A model generated the notes under the pieces. That model saw only the letters and a list, made by a program, of their open reading frames with translations, searched no databases and was not told the DNA's origin. The translations under genes and the position numbers were made by a program. From NCBI RefSeq assembly GCF_947491715.1, contig NZ_CANLKR010000011.1, positions 61,337 to 125,336 of the forward strand: a stretch of DNA of 64,000 nucleotides, in the 5' to 3' direction. Shown in pieces: positions 11,860-19,859 of the stretch (the stretch's first letter is position 1; every line of letters starts with the position of its first letter). This DNA comes from an uncultured Shewanella sp. GTDB taxonomy: Bacteria; Pseudomonadota; Gammaproteobacteria; Enterobacterales; Shewanellaceae.

Positions 11860-12117
11860 ATGTTTGTTGTTATTTTTGGCCGTCCAGGCTGCCCTTATTG
11901 TGTTCGAGCTGTACAACTATCTGAACAACTTGTTGAAAAAAGAGATGATTTTAATTTTAAATATGTCGATATTCATGCAGAAGGGATCAGTAAAGCCGAT
12001 CTAGAAAAAACGGTTGGCAAGCCAGTTGAAACAGTCCCACAAATTTTTGTCGATAAAGAACACGTCGGCGGCTGTACTGAGTTTGAACAATATGTCAGAG
12101 ACAATGATTTATTATAA
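11860..12117 (+). CDS. grxA: Glutaredoxin 1
   Basis: This 85-aa glutathione-dependent disulfide reductase, of the same length as E. coli GrxA, supplies electrons to ribonucleotide reductase and others. The redox site is CPYC (Cys11 and Cys14). The glutathione-binding parts TVPQIFVD and GGCTEFEQYV are present. TTTAGGAG precedes the ATG. A terminator follows at once, so it ends this transcription unit. Confidence 0.96.
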   Translation: MFVVIFGRPGCPYCVRAVQLSEQLVEKRDDFNFKYVDIHAEGISKADLEKTVGKPVETVPQIFVDKEHVGGCTEFEQYVRDNDLL

Positions 12118-12131
12118 TTGCTCTGCTATCG

Positions 12132-12158
12132 AAAGAGGTGTTTACACCTCTTTTTTAT
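12132..12158 (+). terminator. Rho-independent terminator of grxA
   Basis: AAAGAGGTG and CACCTCTTT form a 9-bp stem around TTTA, followed by a T run, 14 nt past the grxA stop codon. Confidence 0.85.
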
Positions 12159-12244
12159 TGCCCTTATCTTTCCCATTTCCTTTACTAAAAAGATACAAAG
12201 CTTAAGCTTATCAATAAATAAAAGGGCTTCACAGTCTGACTTGA

Positions 12245-12280
12245 CGAAAAAGGCCGTTATAAGAAATGATAAAAAACGGC
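12245..12280 (-). terminator. Probable terminator of the tRNA-Lys transcript
   Basis: On the minus strand GCCGTT pairs with AACGGC across a 16-nt loop and is followed by C and five T residues. It lies about 120 nt beyond the 3' end of the last tRNA-Lys, in the transcription direction of the array. The large loop lowers confidence. Confidence 0.5.
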
Positions 12281-12403
12281 TTGTCATTGGATGCAACAGT
12301 GCATCTCGCTCAATGTAAAAACACTTAGTCTATTAGCAATCAACACAATATCGATTCAAAGAATATAAGAAAAAATTAGATGTAAATAGAAATGAAAAAG
12401 AAG

Positions 12404-12479
12404 TGGTGGGTCGTGAAGGATTCGAACCTTCGACCAATTGGTTAAAAGCCAACTGCTCTACCGACTGAGCTAACGACCC
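12404..12479 (-). tRNA. tRNA-Lys (anticodon UUU), copy 1
   Basis: This is a full cloverleaf of 76 nt including an encoded CCA end: acceptor GGGTCGT/ACGACCC, D-stem GCTC/GAGC, anticodon loop CTTTTAA (UUU) and T-arm loop TTCGAAT. It is identical to the four other intact copies and is the last of the array in transcription order. It lies downstream of cpoB, where enterobacteria also carry tRNA-Lys genes. Confidence 0.98.
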
Positions 12480-12540
12480 ATCGAGTATTGCTAATGTCTA
12501 AATTCTCACTAATTTTTTAATCAGTGACACCCTTAGAAGG

Positions 12541-12640
12541 TGGTGACTCGTGCAGGTTTGTAACCTAACCTTATTTGATAATAAAGCGGTTAAAAGCCAA
12601 CTGCCCTTGCTTTACAAAAAAGCGACTGAGCTAACGACCC
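12541..12640 (-). pseudogene. tRNA-Lys-like degenerate element P1 (100 nt)
   Basis: It begins like tRNA-Lys (GGGTCGTTAGCTCAGTCG) and keeps GCAGTTGGCTTTTAACC with a UUU anticodon, but it is 24 nt longer than the real gene. The extra bases are an insert in the D-loop that can form its own 5-bp stem (GCTTT/AAAGC) and a long variable arm (CTTTATT/AAATAAGG). The T-loop is TTACAAA instead of TTCGAAT. The acceptor 3' side is ACGAGTC with one mismatch and one wobble pair. The CCA is kept. It is probably not a working tRNA. Confidence 0.8.
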
Positions 12641-12701
12641 ATCGAGTATTGCTTATGTCTAAATTCTCACTAATTTTTTAATCAGTGACACCCTTAGAAG
12701 G

Positions 12702-12801
12702 TGGTGACTCGTAAAGGATTTTAACTTCACTTTATTTAATATTAAAGTTGTTAAAAACCAACTGCCCTTGCTTTACAAAATAGCGACTGAGCTAACGACC
12801 C
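12702..12801 (-). pseudogene. tRNA-Lys-like degenerate element P2 (100 nt)
   Basis: It has the same 100-nt architecture as P1 with the terminal CCA kept. The anticodon stem is damaged (GTTGG against CAACT). The D-loop insert is GCTATTTTGTAAAGC, and the variable arm contains the palindrome TTTAATATTAAA. It sits directly next to P1 with no intact tRNA between, the only such doubling in the array. Confidence 0.78.
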
Positions 12802-12853
12802 ATCTAGTATTGCTTGTTTCTACATTATCAATTGAACAACACTATAAAAATAG

Positions 12854-12929
12854 TGGTGGGTCGTGAAGGATTCGAACCTTCGACCAATTGGTTAAAAGCC
12901 AACTGCTCTACCGACTGAGCTAACGACCC
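12854..12929 (-). tRNA. tRNA-Lys (anticodon UUU), copy 2
   Basis: This intact 76-nt tRNA-Lys with encoded CCA and anticodon UUU is base-for-base the same as copy 1. Confidence 0.98.
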
Positions 12930-12967
12930 ATCTGATATTGCTTCTACATTTTATACTCTATACAAGA

Positions 12968-13055
12968 GTGATGTTCCGTTTTAATTTAGTTTTTAACCTA
13001 TTGGTTAAAATCCAACGGCCCTTGCTTTACAAAATAGCGACTGAGCTAACAACCC
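12968..13055 (-). pseudogene. tRNA-Lys-like degenerate element P3 (eroded)
   Basis: The acceptor 5' side (GGGTTGTTAGCTCAGTCGC), the D-loop insert and the anticodon-arm region are recognisable. The T-arm and 3' acceptor side have diverged or been lost. The left border is approximate. It is the most decayed copy of the P-element family. Confidence 0.65.
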
Positions 13056-13107
13056 ATCAAGTATTGCTTATTTCTAAATACTTCAACTGAATGAGACTTT
13101 TAGAAAA

Positions 13108-13183
13108 TGGTGGGTCGTGAAGGATTCGAACCTTCGACCAATTGGTTAAAAGCCAACTGCTCTACCGACTGAGCTAACGACCC
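13108..13183 (-). tRNA. tRNA-Lys (anticodon UUU), copy 3
   Basis: This intact 76-nt tRNA-Lys has encoded CCA, identical to the other copies. It is exactly 288 bp from copy 4. Confidence 0.98.
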
Positions 13184-13243
13184 ATCGAGTATTGCTTATG
13201 TCTAAATTCTCACTGTTTTTTAATCAGTGACACCTTTAGAAGG

Positions 13244-13343
13244 TGGTGACTCGTGCAGGTTTGTAACCTAACCTTATTTGATAATAAAGCGGTTAAAAGC
13301 CAACTGCCCTTGCTTTACAAAAAAGCGGCTGAGCTAACGATCA
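13244..13343 (-). pseudogene. tRNA-Lys-like degenerate element P4 (100 nt)
   Basis: This is nearly identical to P1, with the same D-loop insert, the same variable-arm hairpin and CCA. The 5' end reads TGATCGTTAGCTCAGCCGC, so the acceptor stem is changed further. The spacer just 3' of it in the transcript has the stem TCACTG/CAGTGA that also follows P5. Confidence 0.78.
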
Positions 13344-13395
13344 ATCTGGTATTGCTTATTTCTAAATGCTTCAACTGAATGAGACTTTTAGAAAA

Positions 13396-13471
13396 TGGTG
13401 GGTCGTGAAGGATTCGAACCTTCGACCAATTGGTTAAAAGCCAACTGCTCTACCGACTGAGCTAACGACCC
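13396..13471 (-). tRNA. tRNA-Lys (anticodon UUU), copy 4
   Basis: This intact 76-nt tRNA-Lys has encoded CCA, identical to the other copies. It is exactly 288 bp from copies 3 and 5. Confidence 0.98.
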
Positions 13472-13531
13472 ATCGAGTATTGCTTATGTCTAAATTCTCA
13501 CTGTTTTTTAATCAGTGACACCTTTAGAAGG

Positions 13532-13631
13532 TGGTGACTCGTGCAGGTTTGTAACCTAACCTTATTTAATATTAAAGTGGTTAAAATCCAACTGCCCTTG
13601 CTTTACAAAATAGCGACTGAGCTAACAACCC
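13532..13631 (-). pseudogene. tRNA-Lys-like degenerate element P5 (100 nt)
   Basis: This 100-nt element has the P-family layout. The D-loop insert is like P2 (GCTATTTTGTAAAGC), the variable arm has the TTTAATATTAAA palindrome, and the T-arm region is like P1. CCA is retained. It is the first P element in transcription order. Confidence 0.78.
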
Positions 13632-13683
13632 ATCAAGTATTGCTTATTTCTCTATTCTCAACTGAACAACACTTAAAGGGTAG

Positions 13684-13759
13684 TGGTGGGTCGTGAAGGA
13701 TTCGAACCTTCGACCAATTGGTTAAAAGCCAACTGCTCTACCGACTGAGCTAACGACCC
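13684..13759 (-). tRNA. tRNA-Lys (anticodon UUU), copy 5
   Basis: This intact 76-nt tRNA-Lys with encoded CCA is the first gene of the array in transcription order, about 95 nt downstream of the predicted promoter. Confidence 0.98.
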
Positions 13760-13858
13760 ATCTGGTATCAATATGTTAATGATAAATAACATTTAAAGCC
13801 GCTATTACCAATAAACTATTTGAAGCCCTCAAATACCCGTCTCGTTCTGAGGGCGCCT

Positions 13859-13886
13859 ATAATACCGTTTTAATCTCGCCATGCAA
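13859..13886 (-). promoter_or_regulatory. Stable-RNA-type promoter of the tRNA-Lys array
   Basis: On the minus strand TTGCAT (-35, 13881-13886) and TATTAT (-10, 13859-13864) are separated by 16 bp. They are followed by the GC-rich discriminator AGGCGCCC, typical of stringently controlled tRNA and rRNA promoters. The leader then folds into GCCCTCA/TGAGGGC (13825-13854). The promoter lies between cpoB and the first tRNA, so the array can be expressed apart from tol-pal. Confidence 0.7.
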
Positions 13887-13956
13887 GTGCAAATTAAACC
13901 TTTTTTGTCAGTTGCCTGAAAAACAATCGAGAAGGTTGATTTTTGAATAACGACGA

Positions 13957-14679
13957 TTACAAATCGGCTAGTTTTTGCTCTGCTATGCGAGCAGCGGCGC
14001 TGTTCGCATACTCTTTAATGACATTTTGATAGAATTTACGAGCACTGGTTACATTACCTTGCTTTTTGGCTATCATGCCAAGCTTAACCATGCTATCTGC
14101 CCGTTTGGTTGAGTCTTTGTATTTCTCAACTACTGTGGTAAAAGCAGTTTGAGCCTGAACGAGGTCGCCTTTATTATATAACAGTTGACCCAACCAGTAA
14201 TTTGCATTAGCAGCATATGTCGAATTAGGATACTCATCGATAAATTGACGAAAAGCAGGAATAGCCTCATCATACTGACGCTGTTTAAGCACTAAATTAA
14301 CCGCTTTTTCATAACTTGCCGTTTCACCTAATGAGCTTGACGCCGCTCCCGTAGGCTGGCTTTTCTTTGGTGTGGTAGCGGCATTTGTTAAGTTAGCGAT
14401 ATCATCATATAACTGCCTTTGCCGCTGCAGCATCTGCTCAATTTGATAACCTTGTTGCTCTGTCAGTCCCCGTAAATCCAAAACATCTTGCTGCAAAGCA
14501 TCCAAGCGTTGCTGCATCTGAAATTCACTCTGTTGTTTTGCCTTAATAATCCTTTCTAACTTCGCCACTCTTGTATTAATAGAGCTTGAAGCAGTAGCAA
14601 TATCCTCAACAGGAGCAGGCGCCGCAAAAGCAGCGCCTGTCGTAAGGGATATTGCCGCAATATATGCGGCGACTTTCAT
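13957..14679 (-). CDS. cpoB: Cell division coordinator CpoB (YbgF)
   Basis: This periplasmic protein of 240 aa binds TolA and links outer-membrane constriction by Tol-Pal to peptidoglycan synthesis by PBP1B. A signal peptide ends near AAFAA (about residue 20). A coiled-coil segment follows (about 28-90, rich in Q, L and R), then TPR repeats (about 125-240; YEKAVNLVLKQRQYDEAIPAF, SYWLGQLLYNKGD-like turns). It is the last gene of the tol-pal operon, 21 nt after pal, and is followed by the tRNA-Lys array as in enterobacteria. Confidence 0.93.
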   Translation of the reverse strand: MKVAAYIAAISLTTGAAFAAPAPVEDIATASSSINTRVAKLERIIKAKQQSEFQMQQRLDALQQDVLDLRGLTEQQGYQIEQMLQRQRQLYDDIANLTNAATTPKKSQPTGAASSSLGETASYEKAVNLVLKQRQYDEAIPAFRQFIDEYPNSTYAANANYWLGQLLYNKGDLVQAQTAFTTVVEKYKDSTKRADSMVKLGMIAKKQGNVTSARKFYQNVIKEYANSAAARIAEQKLADL

Positions 14680-14700
14680 AAATTTAACCCTGTACTTTAA

Positions 14701-15237
14701 TTAATAAACCAAAACAGCTCGACGATTTTGAGCAAAGCCAGCATCAGTGCGAGATGTATTAGCAGGTTTTTCTTCGCCGTAACTCACAATACTCATTTGA
14801 GACGGTAATACGCCCATTCCTTGTAAGTATTTAGCAACAGATTTCGCGCGGCGCTCACCAAGTGCAATATTATACTCTGGCGTACCACGATCATCAGTAT
14901 AACCTTCAATCACCACTTTTACATTTGAATGAGCCACTAAATAGGCAGCATGCGCGCTTAAAATTTCTTCAAATTGAGGCGTGATAGTACTATTATCAAA
15001 TTCAAAATAAATGGTGTTCTCTTTTCTTAACTCTTGAAACTTAAGACGTTGCTGCTCCTCAGGTGAAACGATCGGAGCGACACCACCCGTTTGAACGCCA
15101 TTTGCTGCTGACTCACTTGATGTCGACCCATTCGTACTTGTTGCATCGGTTTCAGTTTCCGATGTTGAACTACAAGCACTCACTGCCATAATAGGAAGTA
15201 CAACCAACATTGCTTTAAAGAGCTTATTTAAATCCAT
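14701..15237 (-). CDS. pal: Peptidoglycan-associated lipoprotein Pal
   Basis: This outer-membrane lipoprotein binds peptidoglycan and TolB. The 178-aa precursor has a lipobox AVSAC with lipidated Cys22. A Ser/Thr-rich linker follows, then an OmpA-like domain (about 75-178) with IYFEFDNSTITPQ, EGYTDDRGTPEYN, LGERRAKSVAKYL and the C-terminal NRRAVLVY. It is 27 nt after tolB and 21 nt before cpoB. Confidence 0.96.
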   Translation of the reverse strand: MDLNKLFKAMLVVLPIMAVSACSSTSETETDATSTNGSTSSESAANGVQTGGVAPIVSPEEQQRLKFQELRKENTIYFEFDNSTITPQFEEILSAHAAYLVAHSNVKVVIEGYTDDRGTPEYNIALGERRAKSVAKYLQGMGVLPSQMSIVSYGEEKPANTSRTDAGFAQNRRAVLVY

Positions 15238-15264
15238 TATTAAATCCTTAATCTTATAGTTTAG

Positions 15265-16584
15265 TTAGAGATATGGTGACCAAGAAGGTGATTTTACTTC
15301 CCCTTGTCCCATTGGTAATCTTGCTTTAAATCGCCCATCCATTGATACTGCAGCCAATACCTGTTTGCCTTGATAAGTCGTCCCATAAATGACCATAGTA
15401 CCATTGGGCGCAATACTTGGAGATTCATCAAGATGCGTTTCAGTCAACACTTGCATAAAGCGTGTCTTTAAATCCATTCTTGCGATATGAAACTTACCCT
15501 TTGTCCTATTCACAAACACAATTCCACGTCCATCAGGCATAACAGTCCCACCCAAGTTCCACTCACCTTCAAAGGTCAAGCGAGAGACTTTCCCAGTGTC
15601 TAAATAAACACGGTACAACTGCGGCCTTCCCCCTCTTTCAGAAGTAAACAACAAAGATTTACCATCTGGAAACCACTTAGCTTCTGTATCAATAGCATAA
15701 TGATTAGTGACACGTTTCAGGGCTTTAGTCGCAATATCAACAATATAGATATCAGGCTGTCCATCTTTTGAAAGCGTAATCGCTAATTTTTTACCATCTG
15801 GTGAAAACGCAGGCGCGCCATTTATATTGGGATAACTCGTCACTTTGGTTCTTGCCTGGGTATAAATATCTTGGATATAAATCTCAGACTTTTTATTTTC
15901 AAAACTGACATACGCTAACCGTCTTCCATCTGGTGACCAGCTTGGGGACATTAATGGCTCAGGTGAACGTAATAACATTTGCTCGTTATAACCATCATAA
16001 TCGGCAATCATTAACCGATAAGGAAATTTATCACCATGCTTCACTACAACATATGCAATACGCGTTAAAAAGGCCCCTTTAATCCCAGTCAATTTCTCAT
16101 AAACAATATCACTGATCCTATGAGCATATTGCCTAAACTGCGCATCAGAAATCACCGCTTCACGAGTATCAAGGACTAAATCACTTTTCACAGCCGTTGG
16201 AGTCTGCTGTGCTTTGATTAAATCAATTAATTCAAAGGTGACTAAATACTGCCCTGCGCCATAAGGTTTAACCGTACCAGCAACAACGGCTTCAGCACTC
16301 ACATTCTTCCAACTCGCGGCATTAAAATCACTTATACTCGATAAGGTTTTTTGTGGTAGTCCAAATGTATCAATAGGATTGAATGTACCACTTCTCGCTA
16401 AATCAGCTGTCACTACATCTGATATTTGTGAAGGCGCTGGACCTTGGCCTTCCCATTTGAACGGCAATACAACGATAGGCCGCGCCGCATCAACCCCTTC
16501 GGTAATTACAATGTCCAATGCAGCCTTGACTGGCGCTGAACAAAATACAAGTATTAAAACTAAATATTTTCCTAATACTTTCAT
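15265..16584 (-). CDS. tolB: Tol-Pal system protein TolB
   Basis: This periplasmic protein connects TolA to Pal. The 439-aa precursor has a signal peptide ending near APVKA (about 21), an N-terminal alpha/beta domain, and a six-bladed beta-propeller with WD-like repeats such as [33 protein letters not shown] and [16 protein letters not shown]. The length is that of the family. The stop of tolA lies 9 nt before its start. Confidence 0.97.
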   Translation of the reverse strand: MKVLGKYLVLILVFCSAPVKAALDIVITEGVDAARPIVVLPFKWEGQGPAPSQISDVVTADLARSGTFNPIDTFGLPQKTLSSISDFNAASWKNVSAEAVVAGTVKPYGAGQYLVTFELIDLIKAQQTPTAVKSDLVLDTREAVISDAQFRQYAHRISDIVYEKLTGIKGAFLTRIAYVVVKHGDKFPYRLMIADYDGYNEQMLLRSPEPLMSPSWSPDGRRLAYVSFENKKSEIYIQDIYTQARTKVTSYPNINGAPAFSPDGKKLAITLSKDGQPDIYIVDIATKALKRVTNHYAIDTEAKWFPDGKSLLFTSERGGRPQLYRVYLDTGKVSRLTFEGEWNLGGTVMPDGRGIVFVNRTKGKFHIARMDLKTRFMQVLTETHLDESPSIAPNGTMVIYGTTYQGKQVLAAVSMDGRFKARLPMGQGEVKSPSWSPYL

Positions 16585-16593
16585 AAGAATCCT

Positions 16594-17532
16594 TTAATTA
16601 AACTTATCGGGAGACACTGTTAAGTTGATTTCTCTTAACTTTTCATAAACATCCGGCTCAGCAGATACAGGTAAACGTCCGGCTTTTGTTATTGCCGTTT
16701 TCGCTGCGCGACAAACAACATTATCACCACCCAATGTTTTCACCGCAGTGACAAAACCATCCTTAGCCAAACGAATAAACACTTTACAACTTTTCCCTCT
16801 CATTGATTCATTCGTCACTAAGTTTCGCTCTATCGTCGCTTTTATCATTGCACGATATTTATTGACCTCAGACACCAACTGTTTATTTTTAAGACTAGAA
16901 AGATTGGCTTGCTCTTCTGCTAACGCTTCTTGCATCATTCTTTCTTGTTCTTGGCGTGCTTTTTCTTCGGCTTGTCGTTTACGCTCAGCTTCTGCTTTTC
17001 GCTTACGTTCATCAGCCGCTTTTTTCGCGGCAACCTCTTCTTGCTTACGTTTTTCTGCCGCCTGTTTCGCTGCAGCCTCAGCAACTTGTCGCTCTTTTTC
17101 TTTTTGTTTACGTTGATTTTCAGCTTGTTGCGCTTTTTCCAATTCTTGCTGCTGCTTTAATTTAGCCGCTTTCGCAGCCGCCAATGCCTGTTGCGTTTCT
17201 TTTTCTTTCTGCTGGCGCTGTTGCTCAAGCTTCTTAATTCTTAACTGTTCTTGCTCTCTGTCTTTTCTCGCTTTGTCCGCTTGACGTTTGAGCTCATCTT
17301 GTCGCTGTTTTTCTTTTCGCTCAGCGGCTAACTTTTGTGCTTTAAGCTTTTCAACCTGCTGGTTAACTTGCGATTGATTAACAACCACCGCTTGTAATGC
17401 TGGCGCACTTGCCTGAGGAATGACATCAGGTTTATCATCAAACTTAAGATTCAGCACCAGCAGTACTATCACGCCTATGTGTATTGTTGCCGAAATAGAA
17501 ATCGGTATACTTAACTTCGGTTTTTTAGCCAC
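16594..17532 (-). CDS. tolA: Cell envelope integrity protein TolA
   Basis: This inner-membrane protein spans the periplasm to Pal and TolB and is driven by TolQ and TolR. The 312-aa product has one N-terminal membrane helix (about 8-27). A very long Lys/Ala/Glu/Gln-rich helical domain follows (about 48-215), then a TolA C-terminal domain (about 225-312) with YRAMIKATIERNLV and SCKVFIRLAKDGFV. It begins immediately after the tolR stop. The low-complexity middle produces long spurious reading frames on the other strand. Confidence 0.95.
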   Translation of the reverse strand: MAKKPKLSIPISISATIHIGVIVLLVLNLKFDDKPDVIPQASAPALQAVVVNQSQVNQQVEKLKAQKLAAERKEKQRQDELKRQADKARKDREQEQLRIKKLEQQRQQKEKETQQALAAAKAAKLKQQQELEKAQQAENQRKQKEKERQVAEAAAKQAAEKRKQEEVAAKKAADERKRKAEAERKRQAEEKARQEQERMMQEALAEEQANLSSLKNKQLVSEVNKYRAMIKATIERNLVTNESMRGKSCKVFIRLAKDGFVTAVKTLGGDNVVCRAAKTAITKAGRLPVSAEPDVYEKLREINLTVSPDKFN

Positions 17533-17970
17533 CTATTTCTCCTTTGGCGCATCAGTCATTAAACCAACCGAAGGCACACCTGCGTTTTGTAACGTCACCA
17601 TTAACTGGATCACTTTTTCATAGGCAATACTTTTATCCGCTTTAACAACAACCGGCCTTTGAGGCTCAAGTTGAATGATTGCAGCCACTCGTACTGCCAT
17701 ATCATCTAAGCTTAATGTCTCACGATTACTCACACTGCCCACATCCAAATAATAATCCCCTTGTGCATCAATAGATGCAACAACAGGCGGTTTACTGTCC
17801 GCAGGCAAAGACTCTGCAGCACCTTGAGGTAAATCGACTTTCACTCCTTGAGTGACAATAGGCGCTGTGACCATAAAAATAATCAAGAGAACCAACATGA
17901 CATCGATATAAGGCACAACATTGATCTCAGCCACAGGACGACGACGTTTTCGTTGATAGCCCTGTTGCAT
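17533..17970 (-). CDS. tolR: Tol-Pal protein TolR
   Basis: This inner-membrane proton-channel partner of TolQ has 145 aa. An N-terminal membrane helix holds the conserved Asp in VPYIDVMLVLLIIFMV, and a periplasmic domain follows (VVVKADKSIAYEKVIQLM). Its start overlaps the tolQ stop by one base and tolA follows directly, so translation is coupled. The ExbD-like copy at 51.4 kb belongs to the TonB system instead. Confidence 0.96.
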   Translation of the reverse strand: MQQGYQRKRRRPVAEINVVPYIDVMLVLLIIFMVTAPIVTQGVKVDLPQGAAESLPADSKPPVVASIDAQGDYYLDVGSVSNRETLSLDDMAVRVAAIIQLEPQRPVVVKADKSIAYEKVIQLMVTLQNAGVPSVGLMTDAPKEK

Positions 17971-18659
17971 TATCCTTTTTCCTTTTCACTGTAAGCTTGA
18001 CGGTGCAATATACTGGAAAATTCTTCCATAAAATTCGCATATGCCATTTCAATTTTTTCAACCTGTGTTGAAAAACGATTATATGCAATTACAGCAGGAA
18101 TAGCGGCAAATAATCCCATAGCTGTTGCAATCAATGCTTCTGCAATCCCAGGGGCAACCATTGCAAGAGTGGCATTTTCCACCGCACCAAGAGCAATAAA
18201 AGAATTCATAATGCCCCATACAGTACCGAATAAACCAATATAAGGACTGGTTGAGCCAATCGTTGCTAATAATGGCAAATGGGTTTCTAAATTATCTAAC
18301 TCTCTCGATAAAGAGACCCTCATGGCTCTATAGCTACCATCCATCACAGCTTCTGGAACTCGGCCGTTTAATTTGCTCAAACGAGCATATTCTTTAAAGC
18401 CTGTCACAAATAATAATTCCGTCCCAGTATTACTCTCTTGGCGCGCAGAAAGCTCTTGATAGAGTTTGTTTAAATCAACACCCGACCAAAATTTATCTTC
18501 AAACTTATCAGCTTGTACTTTCGCAGAAGTCAATAATTTTCGCCTTTGTAAAATCACCCCCCACGACACAACGGATAGCGCTAACAAGGTCAACATGACA
18601 AATTTAACCAGTAAACTGGCCTGTAAAAATAGACCCACTAAAGAGATATCAGCTTCCAC
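17970..18659 (-). CDS. tolQ: Tol-Pal protein TolQ
   Basis: This inner-membrane protein of 229 aa is of the MotA/TolQ/ExbB family and forms the proton-driven motor with TolR. Three membrane helices are visible (about 15-37, 135-155 and 165-190). The conserved motifs are [19 protein letters not shown] and [20 protein letters not shown]. It overlaps the end of ybgC by 11 nt. Confidence 0.96.
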   Translation of the reverse strand: MEADISLVGLFLQASLLVKFVMLTLLALSVVSWGVILQRRKLLTSAKVQADKFEDKFWSGVDLNKLYQELSARQESNTGTELLFVTGFKEYARLSKLNGRVPEAVMDGSYRAMRVSLSRELDNLETHLPLLATIGSTSPYIGLFGTVWGIMNSFIALGAVENATLAMVAPGIAEALIATAMGLFAAIPAVIAYNRFSTQVEKIEMAYANFMEEFSSILHRQAYSEKEKG

Positions 18660-19086
18660 AGGAAAACTCCTTGATAATATTTTTCGGTATAGCTTTAGGT
18701 TTCATTTCAGATAATGAGATACAAGCCACTAAGATCATTGCTTTACAATACACCACGCCCATTTCATCCACGAGCTGCTGTTCAAATAACAAAGAGGCAC
18801 GATTAACCTTATTGACCTTAGTCTCCACTATTAAGTTCTGTTCTAATCTTGCCGGTTTACAAAAATCAAGTTCACTGTGTTTAATTGCAAAAGCCAAATC
18901 ATCTGCCAGTAGATCAGCCTGACTGATCCCCAGTTCATTTAGCCACTGACTTCTTGCACGTTCAAAGAACTTTAAATAATTGGCATGATAAACCACACCA
19001 CCTGCATCCGTGTCTTCATAATAGATAAAAATGGGCCAGCGAAATATCACGTTAATAAATGCCAATCTAAGTAAAAATAAAGGCAT
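18649..19086 (-). CDS. ybgC: Acyl-CoA thioesterase YbgC (tol-pal associated)
   Basis: This hotdog-fold thioesterase is the first gene of the tol-pal operon. The 145-aa protein has the active-site segment [21 protein letters not shown] with the catalytic Asp, and the conserved [14 protein letters not shown] near the C-terminus. The ATG was preferred to a GTG 12 codons later because AGG precedes it. It acts in the cytoplasm near the membrane and is thought to work on phospholipid metabolism. Confidence 0.92.
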   Translation of the reverse strand: MPLFLLRLAFINVIFRWPIFIYYEDTDAGGVVYHANYLKFFERARSQWLNELGISQADLLADDLAFAIKHSELDFCKPARLEQNLIVETKVNKVNRASLLFEQQLVDEMGVVYCKAMILVACISLSEMKPKAIPKNIIKEFSCGS

Positions 19087-19488
19087 ACTATACCTAGCCT
19101 ATCGCCAATTGTGAATGCTCTGGCAAAATCAGATGCTACAATACGTAACAAGAATAAAGAGAAAAAAACACCATACAAGCTTTAACTCACCCAAACTTAA
19201 GTATAAAGAAATAAAACAAACTCCAGACTCAATAATCAAAACAACAAGTTAAACTTTAGTCCAATCGAAGTCCATCCCCCTTGATATAGCAATTGGAAGT
19301 AGAAAAAGCGGTATGTTTAACATTAGAGAAGATTAATAATCTGATAACATTGATTTATTAATGAAAAAAGAAAACAACATAAAAAACAATTTAATTTCAT
19401 CCAGTTACTTAATGAAAGTTCTTTTTATCAACATTTGGAAAAACAATAAGCATTAGAATTACTAATCAATTAACTCAGTTTTTCTCGT

Positions 19489-19517
19489 TTGTGATCACTA
19501 GTTGAAAACCCTATCAT
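19489..19517 (+). promoter_or_regulatory. Promoter of a predicted sRNA
   Basis: TTGTGA (19489-19494), a 17-bp spacer and TATCAT (19512-19517) form a good sigma-70 promoter. The expected start, about 7 nt downstream, falls on the first base of a hairpin. Confidence 0.5.
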
Positions 19518-19523
19518 TACCAC

Positions 19524-19690
19524 GTTCTCAGGAAGTGTCTACTAGCAGAGATGAGAACATAGAGCTTTATGCTTTAGTAAATGATTACAGAAGTGTTTCC
19601 ACAGCTTCTTGTGCATGACTTCCTTCCTTCAATTTGTTGATTGCAAACCATATTTTTGCAGCCCGCTGAACATTCAGCGGGCATTTTTCT
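19524..19690 (+). ncRNA. Predicted small RNA with intrinsic terminator
   Basis: About 165 nt runs from a predicted start to a strong terminator. The 5' hairpin is GTTCTCA/TGAGAAC (19524-19530 with 19552-19558), and a weaker AGAAG/CTTCT stem follows. The unpaired part contains ACTTCCTTCCTTC and AATTTGTTG, pyrimidine-rich or single-stranded stretches of the sort that base-pair with mRNAs. No ORF with coding character lies within it. It does not resemble Spot 42, RyhB, GcvB or ArcZ as recalled. Confidence 0.45.
19661..19688 (+). terminator. Rho-independent terminator with no upstream gene
   Basis: GCCCGCTGA and TCAGCGGGC form a 9-bp stem around a 4-nt loop, followed by ATTTTTC on the plus strand. 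Neither the tol operon nor motY is transcribed in this direction, so it points to an unannotated transcript. Confidence 0.8.
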
Positions 19691-19769
19691 TTATATGAGC
19701 ATAAAATCAACGTTTTTATTCATTAATTCAATCAATTTTTACGTTTTAGGCATAGTTTAAATAATTAAT

Positions 19770-19788
19770 TATCATTAATATCATTATC
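19770..19788. promoter_or_regulatory. Fur-box-like sequence
   Basis: Read on the minus strand, GATAATGATATTAATGATA agrees at 15 of 19 positions with the classical Fur consensus. It is nearly 700 bp from the ybgC start and not upstream of motY. Its target is unclear. Confidence 0.4.
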
Positions 19789-19859
19789 GTAATACCTGCG
19801 AGCGGTTCTGTTCCTGAAAATAATAGTAATTTAATCGTTTTCGCCGCCAACAATAGACA

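Larger units (their letters stand above)
19087..19859. other. 773-bp intergenic region between ybgC and motY
   Basis: No protein gene was seen here. It holds the tol-pal promoter region, a predicted plus-strand small RNA with its own promoter and terminator (19489-19690), and a Fur-box-like site near 19770-19788. The rest is AT-rich. Confidence 0.6.

Noticed and set aside
12541..13631. P elements as tRNA-Val genes, as in the mixed Lys/Val cluster of E. coli
   Set aside because: The anticodon region reads GGCTTTTAACC or a close variant, as in tRNA-Lys, and no valine features are seen.
16748..17165. Three overlapping plus-strand frames of 69-122 codons inside tolA
   Set aside because: They arise from the biased Lys/Ala/Glu/Gln codons of the TolA helical domain read in reverse and have no ribosome-binding sites.
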